Below are positions 53,477 to 64,000 of a DNA stretch of 64,000 bases, in pieces. The translations under genes were made by a program, and so were the position numbers. The number at the start of each line of letters is the position of its first letter. Positions within the stretch are counted from its first letter, which is position 1. Origin of the DNA: Cercospora beticola (lineage: Eukaryota > Ascomycota > Dothideomycetes > Mycosphaerellales > Mycosphaerellaceae); contig NC_088943.1 in the NCBI RefSeq assembly GCF_033473495.1, positions 1,902,001 through 1,966,000 of the forward strand. Reading direction: 5' to 3'. Under the pieces are notes generated by a model. The model was not told where the DNA came from, did no database searches, and was given only the letters and a program-made list of their open reading frames with translations.

Positions 53477-54040
53477 ATGCAAATCTCGAAGTTCCTCGGG
53501 CTGGCGCTCGCGGTATGGTCAGCAACTGTCTCTGCCAAGCTGCATTTCAGCTTCGCCCAAGGCGGTCACAACTCTTCAGCAGAGGGTCTCAATCACTGCC
53601 TTGACATGTACCAGGAAGCTGTTCAGCTAGCTTACAAGCGCCAAGCAATGTTCAAGAAAGGCGACTGGAAACCTCTGCAAGGCGTAGACAACTACGACCA
53701 CAGCATCAACAATTCAAGATTTAACTGTACTGGAGCCGAAGATTCTGTCTTTGAAGACGGCAAGAAGCACAGCGGAAAATCCCGCACGCCATACTTGCAG
53801 GCATGCATGCCCATGTTCAGATCCGCTGCGAGGGAGGGCGCTCGATGGGCACATTGCACCTTGAAGGACCATGATCTCAGACATGGCACGGTCAGAGGCT
53901 TCATCTATATGGGCTGGAGTCCCGCGGGTTTCGAGATTTGCAATGATGACGCGAAGAGGGGCATGCAGAGCACTGGCCCTTGCAGAATCACGCGCGATCA
54001 GTCGAAGCTTTTTGAAGGGTACGAAGGCAACAGAAAGTGA
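53477..54040 (+). CDS. Small secreted cysteine-containing protein, effector-like
   Basis: A single exon of 187 aa. A signal peptide (MQISKFLGLALAVWSATVSA) is followed by a 167-residue mature protein with six Cys: in NHC, FNC, QAC, AHC, EIC and GPC contexts, enough for three disulfides. The mature part is rich in Gly, His, Asn and Arg and has two possible N-glycosylation sites (NSS, NNS). No known domain is seen, though the even spacing of Cys suggests a folded module. The ATG is well placed after a CA-rich leader. Secreted, small, cysteine-containing and unplaced is the usual profile of a candidate effector or a secreted antimicrobial or wall protein; no direct evidence separates these. Confidence 0.75.
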   Translation: MQISKFLGLALAVWSATVSAKLHFSFAQGGHNSSAEGLNHCLDMYQEAVQLAYKRQAMFKKGDWKPLQGVDNYDHSINNSRFNCTGAEDSVFEDGKKHSGKSRTPYLQACMPMFRSAAREGARWAHCTLKDHDLRHGTVRGFIYMGWSPAGFEICNDDAKRGMQSTGPCRITRDQSKLFEGYEGNRK

Positions 54041-55015
54041 TTTTTGATTCTTGCGGTGCGCCAGGAAACTTTTGGAGCCTGCATTTGGAGCGTTGCTACT
54101 GGCAGCGAGCGGTGGTTGTCAGACGACAGGTGAGGCAGCAGCTCGTAAAGCAGGTCATGCGCAAGCAAATGATCGCGTCCGAGGGACTTGCGGTTACCAA
54201 CACCACTGCGAGACACGGTCCTCCCGCGATGTCGAATTGAACCAGTGAACGGTCGATGGCGTGCGCGAGGAGAGGGGACTGCGAAGGTAGAGCGCCCCGT
54301 CAATTGGGATCTGAAAGGGCAATCACCACTTAACGAGTAGAATGAGGCGGACAAGACCAGCCACAGCAGTCCCTACCTCTAGGAGGTAGCTCAGCTACTC
54401 CATACCTTCCTATTGCATCTTTTTGACCAGTTGGTAGAGGTCCACCTACCAGAGAGCTCCTAACACTGGACACATCCTATATTAGCTGCAGGTACGCAGG
54501 CATTCTTGCATTGCATGCCGAGAAATTCGTGACGCAATTCTAAGTCTTTGCAAAACAATCTCTGTTTCAACGTCACGTCTTTCGGTCCCACCTCGCTACA
54601 ACTCGTCTTCCCCGTGTTGTGTACCGTGTTCACGGAATTGCCCCATCTGGAGATCCGGGGAGAGGCGGAGGAGGATCATCGGGCCTCCACTATTGATACA
54701 CGATGCCTACACATTCGTTGTCGATGATAAGATGTGTGGGACAGGGGAGAATTTGTGCTTGCGCGTGAGGCTCTCGTCAAAGTCGTGGCGTGGACAATTC
54801 ATGCTCTGATAGGGCAGAAAGTTTGCCGAGGCTCTCATTCGGCAGGAGCAGACGACAGCGCGAGGCGATCACAAAAACATCCCAGAACACAACATTATTG
54901 CTCATTGGAATACTCATTCACTCTTCATCGCTGACTGCCGCCTCACTGCCTCACCGGGACCTTCCGCTTGGTCAGACGATCACAGACAACAAGGGCCTAC
55001 CAACGCGACGCAAAG
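54041..55015. other. Intergenic with a palindrome-rich tract
   Basis: About 975 bases without a supported gene. Contains overlapping short palindromes at 54373..54450. Confidence 0.5.
54373..54450. repeat. Cluster of short inverted repeats
   Basis: CTACCTC-TAG-GAGGTAG (54373..54389) overlaps GTAGCT-C-AGCTAC (54386..54398). A third imperfect pair GGTAG...CTACC lies at 54433..54450. The arms share the GGTAG core, so the tract could fold into competing hairpins. It may be a fragment of a small inverted-repeat element or a terminator-like structure. Confidence 0.6.
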
Positions 55016-56441
55016 ATGGCGTTCGAGCGGGCGACAGCAGTGAAACAGGTCGACTCCCATACCTACAGCGCCGAATTCATAGACGATTGGTGTATAGGAT
55101 CTGGTATGTCGCAAGTCTGCAGATCCGCAAACCATCCGCCCAATCTTCTTCCATTGCAATCCGCCCACTCTCCACGCTCCCTGCCTGAAGTCGGAAACCG
55201 CTTGGGAGCCTCATCGGGCCTACTTCGCCCGTACCCAGTCATATGCTGATAGACGGGAACAGTTCCACATGGCGGCTACGTAACTTCGACTCTCCAAGCA
55301 AGTCTACACTTCATACCCACACACGTGCAGAAGTCACTCAACAATACTTAAAGACTGACAATTTCCGTTGTTCTTGTTCTCGCAGAAAGCAGTCAAGAAG
55401 CATTTTGATACCACACTTTCCAAGCAAGACCAACCACATACCCTTGCTCTTCACTTAGACTTCCTCCGAAGAACACAAGTCGGCCCCGCGACATTCACCA
55501 TCAAAGATGTCAAGCTCGGCCGCCAAACCTCTATCGTCCACGTCTCACTCACTCAAGATGGGCGTGAAGAAGTTGTTGGGTAAGTCCACCCGCACTTCCC
55601 AACACTCTTCCTCTCCATACTCCACGGCCGTCACCTCCACCTACACCACCCCGGCCGAATCACGCCGCAACTCCACTGTCGACTTCGACATGCTCTCGCA
55701 CCTTCTCGCAGCCTACGCCGAGAAAGAACGAGACAGCAACAACAAAGCCAAAACCTCCCTCTCTGACATCGCCCGTGAACACTTCACAGCTACTGCACCA
55801 ACACGAACCTCTCGAAAGAAATGGGCCTTACCTTCCACACGAACTGGCAAGCCCATCCCAAGCGCCTGCCGCTAACCTCCTCCCTCACCACCCTCGAACG
55901 CAACCAAGACCCCTCTTGGTCCGAACTCACCACCTGGCCCAACCACAACTTCCGCAAAGCCACCAACCAAATCCGCTCCTTCTTCCCCCGCTCTGGCCAA
56001 CCCGCCCAAAACATCTACGACCAATGGGTCTGTCTCCGCGACCCCACCGAAACCTGGACGAACGAAAAACTCGGCTATCTCGTCGACATGTTCCCTCAAC
56101 TCTGCGAAACTTATATCCTCGATGGATTTGATCAATATGATCCCAAACTCATCGAATCTGAAGCTGGACTGAAACTTCGTGATTCGAAGAAGAAATTCAC
56201 GCCGTATTGGTATCCTACTGTACTTTTGAATTTGGATGTGAAGAAAGCTTTACCGGAGGGGGGAAGGAAATTTTTGTTTTCGAGGTTGCAGGCCAAGCAG
56301 ATTAAGAATGGGAGGTATGATTTGGAGGTTGTGGTTTGGGATGAGGAGGATGAGATTGTGGCGTTGAGTCATCATGTTTGTTTTGTGGTCAGTGCGGAGA
56401 GGAATTTGGCGAAGAGGACTACTGGGGGAAGTAAGATTTAA
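55016..56441 (+). CDS. Thioesterase-superfamily (acyl-CoA thioesterase-like) protein
   Basis: Four exons: 55016..55103, 55263..55324, 55386..55579 and 55790..56441, giving 331 aa. Introns are 159, 61 and 210 bp; phases agree and branch sites CTGAT and CTGAC precede the first and third acceptors. The protein matches the fungal double-hotdog thioesterase-like family: ATAVKQVDSHTYSAEF, WCIGSVPHGGYVTS, SKQDQPHTLALHLDFLRRT, GPATFTIKDVKLGRQTS, HVSLTQDGREEVVGYCTNTN, later LGYLVDMFPQLCETY and DLEVVVWDEEDEIVALSHH. These enzymes hydrolyse acyl-CoA thioesters; the substrate is unknown. The second exon's donor (GTGCAG) is the weakest splice call. The 210-bp third intron is unusually long for this window. 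Confidence 0.82.
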
Positions 56442-56724
56442 GGATTTATTTGGTGATAGTGGGAGGCAGGTTTTCCCTTTTGTTGTTTATTGCTGTACAG
56501 ACAGATATGATATCCGGGAGAACGGAACACGATATCTTTGAAATATAAATGCTTAGAAAGAGAGAAAGAATGTTGTAGACAAGACTATGATATTAGGTCA
56601 AAGAATCATGCTTGTTTGGGGTATCGTATGTGGTCTGTCACCGAAGACTATGCTATGCAACACCATGAGCGCTCAAATGCTCGTCAAAACATCAACTCAT
56701 CGCAAATAATATCGCATCATCCCA

Positions 56725-58056
56725 CTACCCTCTCACATACCAACTATTCTTCTTCGCAAACTTTCTCGATTGCTCGCTCTGCGGCTGACTCGTTTGCTGC
56801 GGATTCTGCTGATAACCCCGATGCGCTCCCGCAGCCGCCCAAGCCGCAACATCCGAATGCCCTGTTGGACCACGTTCGTAGCCTGGCTCGCCAGGGTGCA
56901 CAATCTTCAGCTCATGTTGGGGCAGGCCTTCCGGATTCTTCTCGCTCATCATGTCTCCTGAACGATGAGAGCGTCTGAGATCGGGAAGGTGCTCGCCTGT
57001 GAAGGCCAAGATTGTCCAGAGGCAGGCGGAGATGAGGACCAGAATCGTTGTTGCCCAAACGAGTGCAATCAGTTTGTGTCCTGCGTTGGCTTTGAGGCCG
57101 ACGTCGTCGCCGAGGACATTGATGACTGCGGCGGCAGCAGTTGCGATCCCGTGGGTAGCGGCAGCGCCGAGGGCGAAGAAGCCTAGTGCTGGAACGCAGA
57201 GAACGACGTTCAGGATTGCCTTCTTGCGCGAGTATGAAATTACTGCCCAGATTGACGCGAGCAGACAGAGACCAGTGAAGAAGATGCCAATCTCAAAGAG
57301 GACACGGACAAGGCTAAGCGGGTTGAGAGCGGAATGGTCCTTGCATTCTTCGATGATCTTTTCGGTTCCATTGGGAGGCAAGGGTGAGCCGCCGACAGTA
57401 ATGTTGACGCCTGATGGGGTCTTATATTCGCCAGAGCAGGTTGTGACAAGGTGGACGCTGTAGAAGCCGTCGAGGTCCAGAGTGGCGAGAAAGTCGGAGT
57501 AGGTTTCGTTAACTTGTTCAACGACTGCGGTCTGCACAGAGGCGACAGCAGAGGAGATTTTCGAGACGACTATTCCTTCGACTGAGCTGGCTTTGGATTC
57601 GACTGCAGACGCGATGGCTGTTGCTTTGCTCTGTATGCCGTCTTTGGCAGAGGTGATTGCATCGCCGACGGCTTCTCCTGCGTCGCTCTTGATCGAAGCG
57701 ATGCCGTCAGAGATGCCGTCCACGAAGTCATCGAGGCCGTCGGGATTTCTTGGTGCGAGTGTGATGTGTGCTCCAGGTGGTGCAGTCACATGGGCCGCAA
57801 CGTTGACATCGATCATCATGGGGACTTCTACCAGATCGCGCTTGGTGAGGACCCGGGTCACATTCAGCCCCATGATCTTGTTATCGATTTTCTCCACTGC
57901 ATTCTGGCCAAATCGAGTCGTGTTGAGGTTGAAGACATAGTAATCTTCCAGGAATCCAGAATTATTGCCAGCAAAGATGCAGAGGAAGGACAACACAAAA
58001 GCTGTCGCGATCACCAGGACCGGAAGTATTGCGAAGGGTTGAAAGTTGCGGGCCAT
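56725..58056 (-). CDS. SUR7/PalI-family four-TM membrane protein
   Basis: A single exon; the ATG at 58056 (MARNFQPFAILPVLVIATAF) starts directly at the first membrane helix and gives 443 aa. The frame continues upstream to 58194, but that would put 46 polar residues ahead of it. Helix 1 (about 9-30) is followed by a large external loop of about 210 residues with coiled-coil-like Ala/Ser repeats (SAKDGIQSKATAIASAVESK) and a late GFYSVHLVTTCSG segment. Three further helices follow (VLFEIGIFFTGLCLLASIWAV, NVVLCVPALGFFALGAAA, ALVWATTILVLISACLWTIL). The C-terminal tail is polar and cytoplasmic. SUR7/PalI proteins organise eisosomes, wall integrity or ambient-pH sensing at the plasma membrane. Confidence 0.82.
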   Translation of the reverse strand: MARNFQPFAILPVLVIATAFVLSFLCIFAGNNSGFLEDYYVFNLNTTRFGQNAVEKIDNKIMGLNVTRVLTKRDLVEVPMMIDVNVAAHVTAPPGAHITLAPRNPDGLDDFVDGISDGIASIKSDAGEAVGDAITSAKDGIQSKATAIASAVESKASSVEGIVVSKISSAVASVQTAVVEQVNETYSDFLATLDLDGFYSVHLVTTCSGEYKTPSGVNITVGGSPLPPNGTEKIIEECKDHSALNPLSLVRVLFEIGIFFTGLCLLASIWAVISYSRKKAILNVVLCVPALGFFALGAAATHGIATAAAAVINVLGDDVGLKANAGHKLIALVWATTILVLISACLWTILAFTGEHLPDLRRSHRSGDMMSEKNPEGLPQHELKIVHPGEPGYERGPTGHSDVAAWAAAGAHRGYQQNPQQTSQPQSEQSRKFAKKNSWYVRG

Positions 58057-59019
58057 GATATCTGCTGTGCTGGACTGTTCGTGATATGTTCTGCTGCGGG
58101 TTGATTCTGCTGTTTCGTGGTCTGTCGTGCAAGTGGTGATTAAAAGTCTTGCCAGCAAGTTAACGGTATAGCGCACAGCGCCTGATTTGAACAAGAAGGA
58201 AAGATAAGGAAAGCGGTCGGGCGAAGAAACAGGAAATAGTGAAGTGTCGGTGCGGAGATGGTGAATGCAGGGAAGAGGAAACGGTCGTGAAGACTACCTC
58301 GCCGCCATGCCACTGCCACGAACAGCAGGCGCTGCCAGGCCAGCGTGACCCCACTTCATTGTCTCGTCGACCTCGACAATAGCCCAGAATAGCAGGCCAA
58401 CAAAGAGCGACATGTCGTAGCGCGGTTGCGAGTCTTTGTGAGAGGGTATTGTTGATAGGCTGGCGTTGCGCGAGTGACGCAGCGCCTACCTGAAACATGG
58501 CCAAGCCTTTTTACGCGAGACCACGTGATGCGCGTCTAGCAGGGCTGGCCCTGGCCCTACTTCGGCTAAATCAAATGGCGGGCGATAGCAGCACTGTGAC
58601 GTGGTCGTTCTCTCCATCGCATGGATTAAAGACTGAAATCTTGCTTCGCGACCCCAGGAACATTGCCCACGTCGCTATCGTGGTCTCCTCTAGATCGAGG
58701 TGACTCATTCGCGTGTCCAGATGGCGACAGTTCCGGGAAAGACACCATTTTCGTAACAGTGTCAAAGGTATGCTTCGCCATCATACAGAAAATGGCATTT
58801 TTACTCGTCACAGGATTTCTGCTCGATAGCAACGGGGGCGAAAGATTTGCCCTGATCGCACTGTAAGTTTTCGAGTTAGATTATGCTCAAGCTCAGCCAG
58901 GCTTCAGGCAAGCATTTCAGCCCGTTTCATCCGCCTCACTTCAGCGACAGGACTGTCGCATCACAAGCACGAATGTCGCAAAAAGAGGGGGAGCGGGCCA
59001 AAACATTCAGCTTCGCAGC
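58057..59019. other. Intergenic, no supported gene
   Basis: About 960 bases with the promoter of the SUR7-like gene and the 3' end of the amidohydrolase. Confidence 0.5.
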
Positions 59020-60557
59020 CTAGATGATTCCAATCTTTTCGCCATCGCGCTTGACCAATCTACCACCTTTCCAGACAAACTTCACCTCTTCAGCTCGCGC
59101 CAATACCTCAATATCGTCCAAAGGATTCTTCACCAGGGCGATGAAATCGGCATCGTAACCTTCGCGAAGCTGTCCTGACTTCGGCGCCTGCGGGCCCAGA
59201 GTCGCAGGAGCAGTCGCAGTTCCAGCTTCGATCGCTTGCAGAGGCGTCAGACCTGCTTCGACGGCGTAGTAGAACTCCTTGCCATTCGTGCCGTGGTTGA
59301 ATTTGGCTCCGTGACTGGAGATACCGAGATCGGTACCAAGAGCTATGCGTACGCCAGCTTTGATCTGAGGAGAATGTCAGTTTCTGTGAGCTGCGCGCTC
59401 GTTCGTCGTGAAATGGCCGGACACATACGGCTTTTCGGTATGATTCCTTGTTCGCATTCACCGTCTCGGCCATCTTCTGATAGCTCTCTGGAGCCATTTG
59501 TTCCGCATGCTCAATGCCATATTGTTGGACATAGCGAGTGGGGACAAGAATTGCTTCCTGGTGAAAGTCAGTCGCTGCTACTGCCTTCATACCACTGTGG
59601 ACGTACCTTCTCAAGCATGAGCTCGATTGCCTCTTCTGTCAGGTAACTCCCATGCTCGATCGTCTTCACACCAGCGTGCAAAGCTGCCAGCTAAATATGC
59701 AGAGTTAGCCCAGGCTTCAATACTCGATATCGATACTCACAATCCCTTCCGTTCCGTGCGCATGCGCTGCCACAATCATATTCGTCCGCGTGGCTTCCCC
59801 GACGATAGCTTCCAGCTCCGCATTCGTGAATTGCGCCGCTTTGGGACTATCAATCCTACTCAAGACGCCTCCCGTAGCACAGACTTTGATCACACTCGCA
59901 CCACGCCTGATCTGCTTCCTCGTCTGCTTTATCGCCTCATCGATGCCATCCGCCAAAGCGAGTGGAAAGCCGTCCGTCATGCGATGATGCATCAGCTCCA
60001 AGGGCATGGTGTGCAAGTCTCCATGACCGGCGGTCTGGCTGAGAATTGAGCCTGCGGAGTAGATATGAGGACCTGGAATCCAGCCTTCCTCGATGGAGCT
60101 CTTGATGTCTATGCCGTAGCCGCCGACTTCGCGAACGCTGGTGAAGCCGGCATTGAGGGTCGCTACTGCATCGCGTGCGATTCGAAAGCCGGCTGTGGAG
60201 GAGGACATCAGCGCGATCTGCTCAAGATTCAGATCTTTTTGGCCGATGAGCTGGCTCGCCTGTCAGTGGAGAACAAACATAAAGATGCTGACTTCTACGT
60301 ACGTGAACATGGCAATCCCACATTCCCGGCATCAGAACGGGAACATGCAAGCTCGCCTTGACGTTGGCATACTTGGATGGAACATCATCTTTGTTGCCTG
60401 CAAACAAAATCTTTCCTTTGCCGCTTGCCTTTTCAATCGCTTCGTAAATCAATGCAGCATGTTTGACAGGCTCGCCTCTGCCTGGGATAAGAAGATCTGC
60501 GTCCACCCGCTGCGTCTTGGGGCCTGCAGGTTCTCTGATCGCGATGTTTCGTGTCAT
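59020..60557 (-). CDS. Metal-dependent amidohydrolase
   Basis: Five exons on the minus strand: 60557..60303, 60259..59741, 59690..59607, 59557..59429 and 59364..59020. Introns of 43, 50, 49 and 64 bp keep phase 0 throughout, giving 443 aa. All metal-site landmarks of the amidohydrolase superfamily (imidazolonepropionase/prolidase-like branch) are present in order: HVH (H83, H85), the Lys expected to be carbamylated in VIKVCATGG (about K210), HAHG (about 251-253), IEHG (H271) and GTDLG (D341). The C-terminal strand segment (GYDADFIALVKNPLDDIEVL...VWKGGRLVK) is typical. There is no signal peptide, so it is cytosolic. It hydrolyses an amide or ester-like bond; the substrate cannot be named. Confidence 0.88.
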
Positions 60558-61508
60558 GGCGAGTTCGACTTCGCTTCACCGGGACAAGGGATGTTTCGAT
60601 GGCCATCTTGACGCTGCCGCTGCTGTGAGGATGATAAGGCAGTGGTTGGTGGAGCGCTCGGTTCGGCCAGCTCTTCGGCCAAGCTTTGGCCGAGGCTGAT
60701 GGTGCCGGCGCTGTTTCGACTTCACTTACTCTTTGCCATCAAGGCATCGCACAAAGTATGGATTGTGCATTAATTACAGACTCAGCAGAGATTGAGTGGA
60801 CCTCCTGGATTCAGCTCGACCGACTGTAAGGGCTTCACGGTGGTCTTTGACCTCGCTCTTCCCTTTCGCAGAAACTGGTGCACTGAGGCCTCAACATTGA
60901 CATCGCAATAGGAGGGTTTGCAGTTGAGAACATCGAATGCGTGCCTCGATGGACGAGTATCGAGCATCTACCTCCAGGCTCAACTTTGCGCCTTCCAAGC
61001 AACGTGCATCACGAGGAATACGATCGCTTTTTCGGACCCAACGCAGCTAATTTCATCAAATTTTTCCGGCATGAGAAGCGGAGAATCCTACCTAACCTTG
61101 GCATCCGCCCAGGCGTCAGTCTCGAGGGCGTTCGAGTTGGATCATTAATCCACGACACAGGAAGGTTTTGGTCCAGACGAGCTGGAGAACCTTGTAAGCT
61201 GACAAGACATATCGAAACTGCCTACCTACCGAATGGAGCTGGGTGAAGTCGAAACTCCGTCATCGAAAACACAAAGGAGATATTCAATACCCGGTCACCT
61301 CCACCACACTCGTGCGAATACCGCATGTCTGCCATCATGAGAGTCCAAAGTTCAGTGTCCGAACGCCTTCGACCCTGACTGCACCTTTGAGATCCGTAAT
61401 GGCCCATTAGGATGCCGTTCCTGCTCTGTTCGCGAGCCCAGGTACACCTTGACGGCGCTTTTGCTTGACGTTCCACCGACATGCGCGCGGTTTGTTGCAG
61501 CCGTCTTC
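60558..61508. other. Intergenic, no supported gene
   Basis: About 950 bases with the amidohydrolase promoter. Small frames on both strands lack support. Confidence 0.5.
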
Positions 61509-62275
61509 TTAACATCCAACTCCTGCTTCTACAATGCCCTGCGAGAGAGCGTCAGTAAAGCTGAAAAGTAACTGTGGACTTTGCGACCAGATAAACTTAC
61601 CAGATCTACACAGCCTTTGACGTTCTTGTCGACATCGGTACGAGTACCAGTACCTGTCCTGCTGGAAGTGCTTGTTCTGCCGGTCGTGGACGTTCTCCCA
61701 GTGGTTCCGCCGTCAGATATTCCCCTTCCACTGGGTCTGACTGTGCCTCCGCCAGAAATACCGCCGGAAATCCCTCCTCCAGCTACTGCTCCTGTGCGAC
61801 TAACACCTCCAACAGCCGTACCCACACGATTGGTGGCCGGCGGAGCGAAAGGATTCCAGCCACCAAGGGGATTTGGAGGTCCGGTATAGAAAGACACGAA
61901 AAATCCCTTATCGGTATCGGTCAAGAATCCGTTAGCTGAAGTGTGAGTCTCCTCGTATGAACCACCAGAGCACACGAGTCCGATCGATTTGGCGCCATCG
62001 CTGAAGCAACCAGCGTACGGGTTATCAGTAGGGCCACGCCAATACAGCGAACCCCATTCCGCCGGTTCTGGTGGTGGCGTGCCTCAGTAGTCTTCGAAAT
62101 TCCAGTAGTATGGGTATTGGCGCTTTCTGTGCTTCACAGCTGGGAGCTTGATGGTCTCATCCTCCGCGGTGACATCGCGCGCTTCGACGCTGTCCTCCAG
62201 CCGCTCTATCTCCGGGGGCAATGGCAATGCGTTCAAGAGCGTCGCAAACGCAAGCGCAATGACAGCGACCTTCAT
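61509..62275 (-). CDS. Secreted Gly/Thr-rich protein interrupted by an in-frame TGA
   Basis: Exon 1 runs 62275..61601 and exon 2 61538..61509 (62-bp intron: GTAAGT donor, ACTGACGC branch site, CGCAG acceptor), ending GIVEAGVGC. A signal peptide (MKVAVIALAFATLLNALPLP) opens it, followed by an acidic propeptide-like stretch ending at a dibasic HRKRQ site. Codon 64 is TGA (62084..62086); the frame continues open for 161 further codons with sensible protein (GTPPPEPAEWGSLYWRGPTD, NPYAGCFSDG, a Gly/Thr/Ser-rich repeat and a final Cys pair). No intron with matching phases removes the stop. It may be a recent nonsense allele, stop-codon readthrough, or a sequencing error. Function unknown. Confidence 0.5.
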
Positions 62276-64000
62276 TCTGATTTAGCGACTGGACGTAGTG
62301 CAAACACTACATGAATACCTCGAAAGTGATGGACGGAAGCTGGCGGTCTTGCTGGTGTTGGGACTCAGCTGAGTAAAGTTGGGGGCGACAGGCGTGACTT
62401 CGCGGCATGGCCAGTGCTATCAAGTTTTCCAACGCAATCTGCGATGGTCCTCCGATCCCTGACCGAGGTGACAGATGAGAGCAGCAGGTTTGATGGTTGC
62501 ATCTTTCGTTCACAAGAGCAGAATTTCCTATGCTAGATCTGGCATCGAGGCAACTGATGTTTCTATAGCATTGGCATATGTCAAGCAGTCAACTTTTGTT
62601 TAGTCATTGTTGTGTCTTCACTCTAGGCTACCATAGCCCACACGGAGAGACTTGCATGATTAGATGGCCGGTAGAATGTACTGCCCTGCCTTCTTCTGTT
62701 TTGCCGTACGTTGTATCATGCTTTCTTGGCACATACCACTTGCGATCAGATAGACAAGGGCTGCGGCCGCTCCGATGCTCTTGTACCGTTGTAGTGCCAA
62801 CACTCGAGCCACAAATTGCAGATCATGCCCTGCTGATCTGCGTTCAATTCGTACAGCCTGCTCCACCGCGCGCGTACGCTTCCTCCGCATCTTGAGCTTT
62901 GAGATGCACTTACTCGGGACACTCATCGATACAAAAGGGAATACGGACAATCTGGCAACATGCTTCTGCCATGCAGCCAACAAATGTTAGACAAATGCAG
63001 CTCTAGCACGCACACTCACTCACTGGGTCAAAGCTTTGGCGCCATCGTGAGTGTGAATTGCCAAATGGGGACGATGAGGAGCATTGGAGTAGGGCCCGAG
63101 GCCAAACAGCCCAAGCTCATTGGTGCGGTCTGGCTATATCCATGTCAACCAACATGGTACGATCCTCGATGCTCGGATCAAATGCGACGAAGCAAAGAGA
63201 CATAGCGCTTGTGGGGAAACGACCAAGCTTCCACAGTGCATGATTCAAGTAATTGTTTCGGGGGAATACCAAATCTGGTCGGATCGAGACCGGAACAGAA
63301 TTTTCCGGAATGGGGTCTTGTGGTCGATTGTGTCGTGCAATAACTGTCTGGGAGTTCTGGTACAGTAGTCTCTCCAGCATTCTTGGTGGTACATTGGCAT
63401 TGGTTCACAGTAGTTCCTGCGGAAGCAGGGTAGTGCTGACGTGGTGCGGTGAAGTCCTCGGCAATAATAATCTCAGCCAATTGCCCGACCTTGTGAAGAC
63501 ACCTTGGATGTGATTCGCCGAATACGGGCGACGAAGGCCATCGTGTTGGGCTGTAGGTCTAGAACACCATCTTAATGGGGAAGTTCGGTCAGCAATAACC
63601 CCTTCCGGTTACCAACAACACCCGAGTCGCCTGACGCCGACTCTTTGTAGCATATGCATAATTAAGCAAAATCTTCAGTCAAACAAGCTTTTGCAAAATG
63701 AGTCGAACCATCAGAGCAAGGTAGACACTCTTGGCGTCGGCCACAATGTACTGACCACAAACAGCGGAAGCACACCGTTGCTTCGAACTCTATAGTATGG
63801 TTCAGTCATTAGTACGGGGCATCCCTGTGTCCAGTCGATACCCAGTTTTCGAACGGAGACGATGGACTGTTGGCCATCTCCACGCTGGGCCCTCACGATG
63901 TTCACAATCATACAATAACCAATGCCGCAGTTTGAACGGAGACGGCAGGCGATCGATATGAATAGGGTGCTTGAGTCCAAGATCATTCGGTATGCACAGA
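62276..64000. other. Gene-poor right end, 1.7 kb
   Basis: Frames up to about 107 codons occur on both strands without any supporting features. The next gene probably lies beyond the edge. Confidence 0.5.

Noticed and set aside
60222..60361. Plus-strand frame opposite the first amidohydrolase exon
   Set aside because: Antisense shadow of a gene with complete catalytic motifs.
1..64000. tRNA or rRNA genes, CRISPR arrays, intact transposon ORFs
   Set aside because: I looked for T-loop-like sequences, regular repeats, and reverse transcriptase or transposase motifs and found none convincing. Reading by eye could miss a tRNA with an intron.

Overview
The window looks like nuclear DNA of a filamentous ascomycete. 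Evidence: many genes carry short introns (about 43-100 bp) with GT...AG ends and CTAAC/CTGAC-type branch sites, and protein families typical of moulds are present (a SAT4/PTH11-like receptor, a fungal STAND N-terminal domain, SUR7/PalI, a bna2-type indoleamine dioxygenase, PRY1-like CAP, large ELRNKIYE-motif families). The mix is most like a Dothideomycete (Mycosphaerellales-like), but that placement is inference. No rRNA, tRNA, CRISPR or intact transposon was recognised.

Layout. 0-8 kb: a Ser/Thr-rich secreted or membrane protein running off the left edge, a GT31-like Golgi glycosyltransferase, a RING protein, an unknown type II membrane protein and a 7-TM protein. 9-13 kb: a tiny conserved 70-aa protein and a tandem pair of ELRNKIYE-motif paralogues. 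14-24 kb: a GH47 alpha-mannosidase, a secreted histidine phosphatase, indoleamine 2,3-dioxygenase, a 3.1 kb gene-poor stretch with six copies of an identical 8-mer, a secreted alpha/beta hydrolase and a GFA/CENP-V protein. 24.6-40 kb: a block dominated by proteins without recognisable enzyme domains. It includes three homologous coiled-coil proteins side by side, two repeat-bearing proteins and a CCCH-like/RS-rich RNA-binding candidate. 40-50 kb: the PTH11-like receptor, a CAP protein, a proline-rich nuclear candidate and a stand-alone STAND N-terminal-domain protein. 50-64 kb: an ArfGAP-UBA-polyQ protein, a small cysteine-rich secreted protein, a thioesterase, a SUR7-like protein, an amidohydrolase and a secreted Gly-rich protein interrupted by an in-frame TGA.

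The genes are mostly independent monocistronic units on both strands; I see no biosynthetic cluster. Several fit a cell-surface theme: glycosylation (GT31-like, GH47), eisosome/wall (SUR7), secreted CAP, phosphatase and effector-like proteins, and a PTH11-like receptor. The best candidate for something undescribed is the three-gene coiled-coil family at 28.3-34.2 kb. It shares an N-terminal amphipathic segment, a central Trp-containing block and a basic KR-rich C-terminal tail. Exon coordinates were worked out by hand from frame continuity, splice sites and family resemblance; no search was run.
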